Positions 34,810-42,337 of a DNA stretch of 56,012 nucleotides are shown one piece after another. The notes beneath the pieces are model-generated. The model saw only the letters and a program-made list of their open reading frames with translations, was not told where the DNA came from and did no database searches. The stretch is from NCBI RefSeq assembly GCF_030151385.1, contig NZ_JASLDS010000034.1:1-56012 (forward strand). The letters are read 5' to 3'. The DNA comes from Soonwooa sp. GTDB lineage: Bacteria > Bacteroidota > Bacteroidia > Flavobacteriales > Weeksellaceae. The first letter of the stretch is position 1, and the number at the start of each line of letters is the position of its first letter. Made by a program: the position numbers and the translations under genes.

Positions 34810-36123
34810 TTATTTTTTTTCAGGTAGATAATTGATGATTACTCTTTGGTTAGGATTAAGATACTTCTTCGCAGCATTTCTTAGATCCTCTTTAGTTACA
34901 GAACGATAGATGTCGATTTGTTTGTTAATCAAATTAGTATCGCCATACAACACATTGTATGTTGCCAAAGAACCTGCAATATCCTGAATGTTTGAGTTTG
35001 CGTTTACAAACTGATTCTCAACAATGTTCTGAAGTTTTTGATAATCTTCGTCAGAGATAAGGTTGGTTTGTAATTTTACGATTTCGGCATCAATATCTTT
35101 TTGTAAAACATCTTTGCTTGTAGCTCCCATCGGAATTGCAAAAAATGCGAAAATACCATAATCTTCTAGCCCCAAGTTAATGGCTTGTACTTCCAAAGCT
35201 TTTTTCTCTTGGTCTACTAATTTTTTATAAAGCACAGACGATTTACCATTTGATAAGTAAGTCGAAAGCATGCTCAAAGCATAAGATTCTTTATCACGAC
35301 TTCCTGGCACTCTGTATGAAAACAAATATGCTGGAAGTTGGATGTTAGGATCAGTCCAAGTTACTTCTTTAGCTTGTGTAATTGGATCTTCCTTTATTGT
35401 TGTTCTTTTAACTTCTGGACCCTTTGGAATAGAACCATAATATTCTTCGATCCATTTTTTAGTTTCATCTTTTTTGAAATCACCTGCTACAACCAAAGTC
35501 GCATTATTCGGCGAATAATATTTTTTGAAGAAATCCTGAAACTCTTCTAGTTTTGCTTTGTTAAGATCTTCCATTGTCCCAATCGTTGTCCAACGGTAAG
35601 GGTGCTTTGCGAAAAGGTTGGTTTGTAAAGCTGTCAAAAGGTTTCCGTAAGGTTGGTTGTCCATACGCAATCTTTTTTCTTCCTTTACAACTTCGCGCTG
35701 CGTGTCAACACCAATTTGGTTAATGATTGGCTGGCGCAATCTGTCAGCTTCCATCCAAAGACCTAATTGTAAGTTGTTACTTGGGAAAGTTTCGTAGTAA
35801 TACGTTCTATCGTTAGTCGTGTTGGCATTGTTAGTTCCACCATTTGACGAAACAATTTTGAACCACTCTCCTCTTTTGATGTTTTTGGTTCCTTCGAATA
35901 AAAGGTGCTCAAAAAAGTGTGCAAAACCACTTCTTCCAACTTCCTCGTCTTTGGCACCAACATGGTACATAACGCCCGTCGTTACAACAGGTGCTGCGTT
36001 GTCTTGATGCAAAATAACGTGCATCCCGTTCGGAAGATTATACTCCTCGAATTTGATTTCTTGTGCGTTCATCAGCATTCCTGTCAATGCTAAAGCCGCC
36101 GTAGATAAAAATTTTAATTTCAT
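34810..36123 (-). CDS. Zinc-dependent M16 peptidase, catalytic subunit
   Basis: This 437-residue protein has a signal peptide (ending LMNAQ, residue 21). The inverted zinc motif is HFFEH (H69, E72, H73), with a glutamate in VVKEEKR (about 148-149) as third ligand. The strand LVVAGDFKKDE and the C-terminal half carry SFRVPGSRDKESYAL-like and SSVLYKKLVDQEKKA motifs. It should form a clamp-shaped heterodimer with the downstream inactive subunit and degrade short periplasmic peptides. It is the first gene of the two-gene operon. Confidence 0.9.
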   Translation of the reverse strand: MKLKFLSTAALALTGMLMNAQEIKFEEYNLPNGMHVILHQDNAAPVVTTGVMYHVGAKDEEVGRSGFAHFFEHLLFEGTKNIKRGEWFKIVSSNGGTNNANTTNDRTYYYETFPSNNLQLGLWMEADRLRQPIINQIGVDTQREVVKEEKRLRMDNQPYGNLLTALQTNLFAKHPYRWTTIGTMEDLNKAKLEEFQDFFKKYYSPNNATLVVAGDFKKDETKKWIEEYYGSIPKGPEVKRTTIKEDPITQAKEVTWTDPNIQLPAYLFSYRVPGSRDKESYALSMLSTYLSNGKSSVLYKKLVDQEKKALEVQAINLGLEDYGIFAFFAIPMGATSKDVLQKDIDAEIVKLQTNLISDEDYQKLQNIVENQFVNANSNIQDIAGSLATYNVLYGDTNLINKQIDIYRSVTKEDLRNAAKKYLNPNQRVIINYLPEKK

Positions 36124-36212
36124 TTTTGACTTTGGTTAATCTTATATATTGGTAACGAAATTATGGATTTTGTTACAGATTGTGTAATATTATTTCTAAA
36201 TCTCGCCAAAAC

Positions 36213-36249
36213 AAAGATTGCATTTCACAAAAAGTAAAATGCAATCTCT
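36213..36249 (-). terminator. Terminator of the ABC transporter operon
   Basis: AGATTGCATTT (36215-36225) and AAATGCAATCT (36237-36247) form a perfect 11-bp stem. On the minus strand TTGTTTTGG follows. Confidence 0.75.
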
Positions 36250-36281
36250 TTATTATTTTAAAATTTTTTAAACTTAAAAAA

Positions 36282-36983
36282 CTACAACTCTTCAGCAAAA
36301 AATGCTTCCAGCTCTTGCAATGTTTCTGGCGACGTTTGGATATCACGCACCAAAGTACCTTTGTTAAGCACAACGATCCTATCCGAAATTTCTGTAGTAT
36401 GTGCCAAATCGTGACTAGAAATTAAGAAAGTCGACTCAGAATTTTGAGACCAATTTCTCACCAAATTTTTGAGTTTAATTTGTGTTGATGGATCGAGATT
36501 CGCGAAAGGTTCATCCAAAACAATAATTTCTGGTTTACCAATCAAAGCTCCAATCACGCCAACTTTCTTCATATTTCCTTTGGAAAGGTCACGAATGTAT
36601 TTTTTCGAGTTTAAGATTTCACCATTAAAAAACTCATCAAACTGCTTAAGAAATTCGTCAATACTCGCTTTGTTTTGTCCACGCAATTCGCCCAAGAAAT
36701 AAAAATATTCTTCGGGTGTTAAGTAACCAATCAAAAAACTTTCGTCAATAAAAGCCGACACTTTATTTTTCCAGTTTTCGGAAGTGTTAACTTGTTCGCC
36801 ATCAATTGTCACAGAACCTGTCGTCGCTTCTATCAAGTCCAAAAGCAGACTAAACAAAGTTGTTTTTCCTGCGCCATTGTTACCAACCAAACCAATCGTT
36901 TGACCTTTCGGAAATTCGAGGTTTTCAATTTTCAAAACCGTTTTATCACCGTATGTTTTTGATAAATTATTTATAGATATCAT
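36282..36983 (-). CDS. ABC transporter ATP-binding protein
   Basis: This 233-residue ATPase has Walker A GNNGAGKTT (34-42), signature LSKGNMKKVG, Walker B IIVLDEPFANLDPS and the switch histidine in SSHDLAHT. It pairs with the DUF5687 permease whose stop lies 11 bases upstream, forming an exporter-type transporter of ABC-2 style. The substrate is unknown. Confidence 0.9.
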   Translation of the reverse strand: MISINNLSKTYGDKTVLKIENLEFPKGQTIGLVGNNGAGKTTLFSLLLDLIEATTGSVTIDGEQVNTSENWKNKVSAFIDESFLIGYLTPEEYFYFLGELRGQNKASIDEFLKQFDEFFNGEILNSKKYIRDLSKGNMKKVGVIGALIGKPEIIVLDEPFANLDPSTQIKLKNLVRNWSQNSESTFLISSHDLAHTTEISDRIVVLNKGTLVRDIQTSPETLQELEAFFAEEL

Positions 36984-36994
36984 GTTGTTCTTTT

Positions 36995-38461
36995 TTAAGT
37001 TGTTTTTTTGAAAGCAATTAATGTATCGTACTTTTCTTTTTTATAAAGTCTTACTATATAGTCGAATATTTTTTCACGGAGTAAAAATCCTATAGCACCA
37101 AGTATTGCAATCGCAGCAACAGCGGCAACTGTTCCAGCAAATTTGTTGACAACACCATAGATTAACATCGGCAAAAGCATCTTTGGGATAATTAACAAAA
37201 AGTTTTTAAAACTTAGATTATTCTGTTGTCCGAATGATTTCTTGACCGTATTTAGATCAATTGGATTTTTATTAAAAGCTCCCGAAAGTAGCGTCACTTG
37301 CGAATTAACGCCGATATTATAAAGTCCCGCCGCGAAAAAAGTAACATAAACCTTCCATCCAAAATAGAAATAAAATATGGCTAAAACCATTGAGGCAAAT
37401 GTTGCAATCGTCATCAACCACCATTTTGCTTTCAGATAATCTTTGTAAGGAACATTCAGCGTCATCATTAATGGATAATACGAACTATCAAAAGATGGCA
37501 CTTTTTGACCAAACAACATTTGGAATCCGCCCGTCACAAAAATCCCAAGAAACATCAACATTGTCGGGGTTTTATAACTTGGTGTCGAAAATATTAATAA
37601 ACCATAAAACAAAAACAAAAAACCGCCTAACGCCACAGATCTAGCTGCTTTACTGCGTTTTAGCATTCGGATATCGTTATTAAGAAAGGTTCCTAAAACG
37701 CCAAATTTATTCAGGAATTGGATATTTTCTGTTTTTCCTTCGACTTGTTTTAATTCCAAAACTTTGTCTAGATAGAACATGGATTTAATTTGTCTAAACA
37801 CAAAATAAAGTATCGGAACAAAAATCAAAATCGGAACAATACACAGCCAAGGATGATTAAAAAAAGAGGTAAATATTAAAGCCGAAAAATCGCCAATTGC
37901 AATAATATTATAGTAATTAAGCGCAATTAATCCAAGCAATAATCCACCGATTACATATGCAACGCTATCTTTTCCATTCATTAAAATGTTGAGGAGATTG
38001 TTGATAAAATAGCAGAAAACAATTGCGATAATCCAACCCAAAGTCCCTACAACACTGTATCCATTAGCCAAATACAGAATCACAAAAGGCATGTACAAAA
38101 ATGCATTTCCCCAAGTAAAAAACGACAGAAAGGTTTTCGAAATCAAATATTTAACAAGTGTATCTTTTTTAATATTCATTGTTAAAAACGCCTTTATATT
38201 TTGAGTCGGCATCTGTTGCATAAAATAGCGCAAGAAAAGATCTCCCAACAATGCGTAGATTAAAAATCTACTCACAAAAGGCAATGGATCAATGTGCAAC
38301 TTGTCATGTGGATAATAAAATGCCAAAACACTCCCACTTACAAAAGCTACTAGAAAATACACAATCAGAAATCCCTGCAAAATCTTCATCGCTGCATTTG
38401 CCGCAAAGCTTTTGGACCGCATGAAGTTTTTGAATTCTAAAATTGCAAAACGCTTAATCAT
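36995..38461 (-). CDS. DUF5687 family ABC transporter permease
   Basis: This 488-residue protein has about ten to twelve hydrophobic segments and the DUF5687 N-terminus LEFKNFMRSKSFAANAAMKIL. The family is largely confined to Bacteroidetes and is encoded beside an ATPase, as here. Lipid or peptide export is a guess, and no substrate can be assigned. Confidence 0.83.
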   Translation of the reverse strand: MIKRFAILEFKNFMRSKSFAANAAMKILQGFLIVYFLVAFVSGSVLAFYYPHDKLHIDPLPFVSRFLIYALLGDLFLRYFMQQMPTQNIKAFLTMNIKKDTLVKYLISKTFLSFFTWGNAFLYMPFVILYLANGYSVVGTLGWIIAIVFCYFINNLLNILMNGKDSVAYVIGGLLLGLIALNYYNIIAIGDFSALIFTSFFNHPWLCIVPILIFVPILYFVFRQIKSMFYLDKVLELKQVEGKTENIQFLNKFGVLGTFLNNDIRMLKRSKAARSVALGGFLFLFYGLLIFSTPSYKTPTMLMFLGIFVTGGFQMLFGQKVPSFDSSYYPLMMTLNVPYKDYLKAKWWLMTIATFASMVLAIFYFYFGWKVYVTFFAAGLYNIGVNSQVTLLSGAFNKNPIDLNTVKKSFGQQNNLSFKNFLLIIPKMLLPMLIYGVVNKFAGTVAAVAAIAILGAIGFLLREKIFDYIVRLYKKEKYDTLIAFKKTT

Positions 38462-38867
38462 ATTAATAAATTTTGATCGAGAAACATATCCTCTTTGTAC
38501 TTTAGTTGTTTTAAAAATAGGATTGTTACAATTTTGGGAATTAAAATTTTTTAATTTTTCATAATTTTCATGTTGTTAAATGAGTTCCGGAGGAACTAAC
38601 GGCTTGTAAAGTTTAGAGCAAAATCGCGCGAGCTCCGGAGGAGCGACCTGTTAATTACTTCTATTTTTTCAAGAAATTATTTCAGTTTTAAAACATATTT
38701 TACTTATAATTTTGAACTTCGAAGTTTTAGAAAAACCTTCAAAAAGCTGTTAACAAAAACCTTCGAAAATCCAAGTTATCAACATCGAAAATCCCTTTAA
38801 CAAAAGACTTTTATCACTTTTATTATTTTTTGTGAAGAACTTGATTTTCCAAGATTTCGAAAAGGCG
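38462..38867. other. Noncoding divergent region between the ABC permease and dnaB
   Basis: Apart from the palindromic repeat at 38582-38655 and the dnaB promoter box, this stretch is plain A/T-rich sequence. No gene is seen. Confidence 0.5.
38582..38655. repeat. GCTCCGnAGGAGC palindromic repeat pair
   Basis: Two units lie in tandem. AGTTCCGGAGGAACT (about 38583-38597) is followed by ACGGCTTGTAAAG. GAGCTCCGGAGGAGC (38630-38644) is followed by GACCTGTTAAT. The second unit is almost identical to units at 41286-41310 and, inverted, 41315-41334. The palindrome plus constant CCTGTTAAT flank is the layout of REP-type elements mobilised by RAYT transposases, although none is encoded here. Confidence 0.7.
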
Positions 38868-38875
38868 TATCTTTG
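38868..38875 (+). promoter_or_regulatory. dnaB -7 box abutting the start codon
   Basis: TATCTTTG matches TAnnTTTG exactly and ends four bases before the dnaB ATG at 38880. This implies a transcript starting at or next to the ATG. A TTG at 38841-38843 is 24 bases upstream, longer than usual. Confidence 0.55.
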
Positions 38876-38879
38876 TATT

Positions 38880-40505
38880 ATGGCTCAAAAAGAAACCCTA
38901 TCGTCACTTACACAAGGCAATTTTGCTAAAGAACTATCTATTTCTGATGGCAAAATGCCACCCAATGCTGTTGATTTTGAGAAACTTGTTATCGGTACTT
39001 TCTTAATTGATAGAAAAGGTCTTGACCACTCTATCGACTTATTAACACCTGAAGTTTTCTACGATCCTCGTCATCAGACAATATTTTCTGCCATTCTAAA
39101 ACTATACGAAAGCAACTCGCCAATCGACATGATGACGGTTATTCAGGAATTAAAAAGAACTGAAAAACTAAATCTTGCTGGTGGCGACCATTACATCATT
39201 GACTTGACTTTGGGTGTCAGCTCGTCTGCACACATCGAGTATCACGTTCGTGTAATTTTGGAAAAATACATTCTTCGTTCTTTGATTAATGTTTCGGCTA
39301 ACGTTATCGATAGCTCTTACAAAGAATCGACAGATGTATTCGAACTTCTTGATAAAGCAGAACAATCCTTTTTCGAAATTACCAACGGAACAATTAAAAA
39401 AGGATTCGACACCGCAAACTCTTTGGTAAAAGAAGCGATTGATAAGATTAAATCGCTTAAAGATAAAGAAGGTCTTTCTGGTGTACCATCAGGATTTACA
39501 GCCTTGGACAAAGAAACGGGAGGTTGGCAAAACTCCGACCTTATCATTATTGCAGCACGTCCTGCGATGGGTAAAACCGCTTTTATCCTTTCCATGGCGA
39601 GAAATATCACTGTTGATAATAATATTCCACTTGCGCTTTTCTCTCTGGAGATGGCGTCTGTACAGTTGATCACAAGGATGATCGCTTCAGAAACAGGTAT
39701 TTCATCAGAAAACTTAAGAAAAGGAACTTTGTCCGATCAAGAATGGAGCAGTCTTTTTACCAATGTTTCGGCTTTGGAAAATGCACCTCTTTTTATTGAT
39801 GAAACGCCATCGCTTTCGATTTTTGACTTCCGTGCAAAATGTCGACGTTTGGTAATGCAACATGGCGTTAGGATTATCATGGTCGATTATCTTCAGTTGA
39901 TGACCGCAAGTTCTGGAAAAGGTGGCGGAAACCGTGAACAAGAAATTGCAATGATTTCCCGATCTTTAAAAGCGATTGCAAAAGAACTTAACGTCCCAGT
40001 AATTGCACTTTCGCAGTTATCAAGAACTGTGGAAACGCGTCCTGGCAAACGTCCCATGCTTTCGGATCTTAGGGAATCAGGAGCGATTGAGCAGGATGCC
40101 GATATCGTATCTTTTATTTTCCGTCCCGAGTATTACAAAATCGCTGTTTGGGATAATGACGAAGAAGGTGCAGAAACACAAACCGAAAACCAAGCCGAGA
40201 TTATCATCGCAAAACACCGTAACGGTGCAACTGCCGATGTTAGATTGGCATTCCATAAACATATTGGTAAGTTTGCCGATTTGGAAACTTTAGGAAATTC
40301 CGCTTATTTTAACAGCTTCGGCGGCGGTGCACCAGCACCAGCTAGCGGTGGATTTGGTGGCGGTGGCGCTTTTGAAGCTCCAGATTTTGCAAAAATTACA
40401 GTAACTGGTGACCCTAATTCTGTTTTTGGGCCTGCAACGCCATCTAGTGGACAAGTATCTGGCTCTGCCATGAACGATGACGATGATGATGAAATGCCTT
40501 TCTAA
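38880..40505 (+). CDS. dnaB: Replicative DNA helicase DnaB
   Basis: DnaB is the hexameric helicase that unwinds the replication fork. The 541-residue protein has the N-terminal primase-interacting domain (about 20-125). A RecA-like domain follows, with Walker A ARPAMGKTAF, Walker B in IIMVDYLQLM and the arginine-finger region RESGAIEQDADIVSFIFRPEYY. The C-terminal tail is Gly-rich (FGGGAPAPASGGFGGGG) and ends with the acidic DDDDDEMPF, similar to SSB-type acidic tips. No intein is present. The start at 38880 (MAQKETLSS) is chosen over an in-frame ATG-like start at 38832, which lies upstream of the promoter box. rnhA follows after ten bases. Confidence 0.95.
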   Translation: MAQKETLSSLTQGNFAKELSISDGKMPPNAVDFEKLVIGTFLIDRKGLDHSIDLLTPEVFYDPRHQTIFSAILKLYESNSPIDMMTVIQELKRTEKLNLAGGDHYIIDLTLGVSSSAHIEYHVRVILEKYILRSLINVSANVIDSSYKESTDVFELLDKAEQSFFEITNGTIKKGFDTANSLVKEAIDKIKSLKDKEGLSGVPSGFTALDKETGGWQNSDLIIIAARPAMGKTAFILSMARNITVDNNIPLALFSLEMASVQLITRMIASETGISSENLRKGTLSDQEWSSLFTNVSALENAPLFIDETPSLSIFDFRAKCRRLVMQHGVRIIMVDYLQLMTASSGKGGGNREQEIAMISRSLKAIAKELNVPVIALSQLSRTVETRPGKRPMLSDLRESGAIEQDADIVSFIFRPEYYKIAVWDNDEEGAETQTENQAEIIIAKHRNGATADVRLAFHKHIGKFADLETLGNSAYFNSFGGGAPAPASGGFGGGGAFEAPDFAKITVTGDPNSVFGPATPSSGQVSGSAMNDDDDDEMPF

Positions 40506-40515
40506 AATTTAGAGT

Positions 40516-40992
40516 TTGAAAATCGAAATTTTTACTGACGGAGCATGTAGTGGCAATCCCGGAAAAGGCGGATTCGGAATTCTGATGCGCGTTCCTGAGA
40601 AACAATATCAAAAACATTTTTCGGCAGGCTTCCGATTAACAACCAATAACCGCATGGAATTGATGGCCGTTGTTGTGGCGCTTTCCAAAATAAAAGATGA
40701 AGGTCATGACATCCACATCTTTACCGATAGTAAATATGTATCTGACGCAATTAATCAAAACTGGATTGCTGGCTGGGTAAAACGTGGTTGGAAAAATGTT
40801 AAAAACCCTGACCTTTGGCAAGCTTTAATTCCTTTTCTTAAAACACATTCGCCGAAGTTCCATTGGATAAAAGGTCACGCTGGGCATCCTGAAAACGAAT
40901 TGGTAGACCAGCTCGCTGTTAAAGCTTCACAAGGTGCCAACCTACAAACCGACGATTTTTTTGAAAATCAAAACAAAGGCGGATTGTTCTAA
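40516..40992 (+). CDS. rnhA: Ribonuclease HI
   Basis: It removes the RNA strand of RNA-DNA hybrids. The 158-residue protein contains all four catalytic carboxylates: D8 (FTDGACSGNPG), E48 (NNRMELMAV), D71 (FTDSKYV) and D131 (NELVDQLA). The basic handle (AGWVKRGWKN) is also present. The start codon is TTG at 40516, because an in-frame TAG lies two codons upstream and no ATG fits. It is co-transcribed with dnaB. Confidence 0.93.
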   Translation: MKIEIFTDGACSGNPGKGGFGILMRVPEKQYQKHFSAGFRLTTNNRMELMAVVVALSKIKDEGHDIHIFTDSKYVSDAINQNWIAGWVKRGWKNVKNPDLWQALIPFLKTHSPKFHWIKGHAGHPENELVDQLAVKASQGANLQTDDFFENQNKGGLF

Positions 40993-41238
40993 ATTTTCCT
41001 TATAAAATCTTGTTTTATACCGCCTACAGCATTTCGAAATGCTATGTTTAAAAATAAGCAAAACGTCTTTTATTATACTTCCCAACAAACTTTTCCAAAA
41101 TCTCGTTGACTTTTCCCATAGACTTAATGTTAAACCTCACAAAATTTTCTTCCTTTAAGAAACAAACACTAAACATTTAAAAAGCTAATAATCCGCGTTT
41201 TTTAAATTTTAAAAATATACTTTCAAAATACAATATTT
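40993..41238. other. Noncoding bases after rnhA
   Basis: A/T-rich sequence without a gene. No clear terminator hairpin is seen right after rnhA. It begins a 700-base noncoding region that carries the two repeat types listed next. Confidence 0.5.
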
Positions 41239-41334
41239 GCTCCATCGGAGCATTCTGTTAGTAGAATTCGAAACAAGATAATCTAAGCTCCGTAGGAGCG
41301 CCCTGCTAATCATACAGGTCGCTCCTACGGAGCT
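41239..41334. repeat. GCTCCGnAGGAGC repeat cluster with a perfect-type inverted pair
   Basis: Unit 1 is GCTCCATCGGAGC with CTGTTAGTAGAA after it (41239 onward). Unit 2 is AGCTCCGTAGGAGCGCCCTG (41286-41305). Unit 3 is CAGGTCGCTCCTACGGAGCT (41315-41334), the reverse complement of unit 2 with one mismatch, separated by nine bases. Transcribed, units 2 and 3 would give a 20-bp stem. Confidence 0.8.
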
Positions 41335-41540
41335 CGACACCAAATGGGAATATTTTCTATTATTAGTTCATTCCTCTGGAATGTAAAATACATATCTAAA
41401 ATCAACCTAAATTTGGAACTATTTTGAATTCTCAATCTCAAAATTTTTACCGCAAGGCTATTTTAGTAATTCGAAATTTACATCTGACGACTTTCAAAAT
41501 TACCTTTTAAAAATCTAATTTTCTTTGGAAACCCAATCTC
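41335..41540. other. Noncoding bases between the two repeat elements
   Basis: A/T-rich sequence in which I see no gene, terminator or repeat. Confidence 0.4.
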
Positions 41541-41645
41541 CTAGCCCAGATTGAACGGCATGTTGGAGCTCATCTTGTATTTTGCGTGGGCAAAAGTTTT
41601 GGAAAATACAAGATAGCGACTAGTGAAAGCTGGAATTGCTCCTAA
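41541..41645. repeat. Structured intergenic element, copy B
   Basis: The 5' end is CTAGCCCAGATTGAACGGCAT (41541-41561), matching CTAGCCCCGATAGGAACGGC of copy C. The core has a perfect 12-bp stem ATCTTGTATTTT (41572-41583) with AAAATACAAGAT (41603-41614). The 3' end is GACTAGTGAAAGCTGGAATT then GCTCC, matching GTGGATAGCGGGAAAAAGCTCC of copy C. The core sequence is unrelated to that of the other copies while the fold is kept. Confidence 0.7.
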
Positions 41646-41684
41646 TTAACAAAACTTTAGAATTAATTTTGAAGTTGGTTGATT

Positions 41685-41692
41685 ATCTTTGT
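41685..41692 (+). promoter_or_regulatory. -7 box abutting the nitroreductase start codon
   Basis: TATCTTTG ends three bases before the ATG at 41696. The 13-base word TTATCTTTGTTAA around it recurs at 47626-47638 upstream of another gene. A canonical -33 element is not evident at the right spacing. Confidence 0.45.
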
Positions 41693-41695
41693 TAA

Positions 41696-42322
41696 ATGAA
41701 TTATCTAGAAGCATTGTCTTGGCGCTATTCTGTAAAGAAATTTAGCGGTGAAAAAATCGACGCGAAAGCTCTTCACAATATTTTGGAAGCTGGACGCTTG
41801 TCGGTGAGTTCGCAAGGGCTTCAACCTTATAAATTGATTGTTGTGGAATCTGATGCGCAAAAGGAAAAGATTCTACCTGCGTTTTACAACAAATCACAAG
41901 TCAGCACTTGTTCGCATGTTGTAGCGATTGTTGCAAAGACTAACATCGATGCGCAATATGTCGATGCATATTTTTCGCATATCGCAAATGAGCGCGGAAT
42001 TGATTTGGAAATTTTAGCAGCTTTTAGAAAAAATATTGATTTATACGTTTCAAGTCATGATTCAGATACATTGAGACATTGGTCTGAAAAACAAGCCTAT
42101 ATACTTCTAGGAACTATGATTGTCGCTGCAGCAGAAGAAGGCGTTGATACATGTCCGATGGAAGGTTTTCGCCACGAAGTTCTGTCAGAACTTTTGGAAC
42201 TGAATACCGAAGAAGAACGCGTTGCTGTGGTTTTGACTTTGGGAAAAAGAGCGGACGATGATGAATTTCAGCATTTTAAAAAAGTTAGAAAACCAGAGGA
42301 AAAATTCATTAAATTTATTTAA
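41696..42322 (+). CDS. Nitroreductase family NAD(P)H-dependent oxidoreductase
   Basis: This 208-residue flavoenzyme fold has the family N-terminus YLEALSWRYSVKKFSG (Arg and Lys that bind FMN phosphate). SSQGLQPYKLIVV and the C-terminal VLTLGKRADDDEFQHFKKVRKP are also typical. The likely cofactor is FMN and the donor NAD(P)H, as in NfsB-type enzymes. The physiological substrate is unknown. It starts an operon with nadB, 16 bases downstream. Confidence 0.88.
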   Translation: MNYLEALSWRYSVKKFSGEKIDAKALHNILEAGRLSVSSQGLQPYKLIVVESDAQKEKILPAFYNKSQVSTCSHVVAIVAKTNIDAQYVDAYFSHIANERGIDLEILAAFRKNIDLYVSSHDSDTLRHWSEKQAYILLGTMIVAAAEEGVDTCPMEGFRHEVLSELLELNTEEERVAVVLTLGKRADDDEFQHFKKVRKPEEKFIKFI

Positions 42323-42337
42323 AACAATCACAACATT

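Noticed and set aside
41239..41334. Possible CRISPR array from the repeated GCTCCGnAGGAGC units
   Set aside because: The units are irregularly spaced, occur in both orientations, lack uniform spacers, and no cas gene is near.
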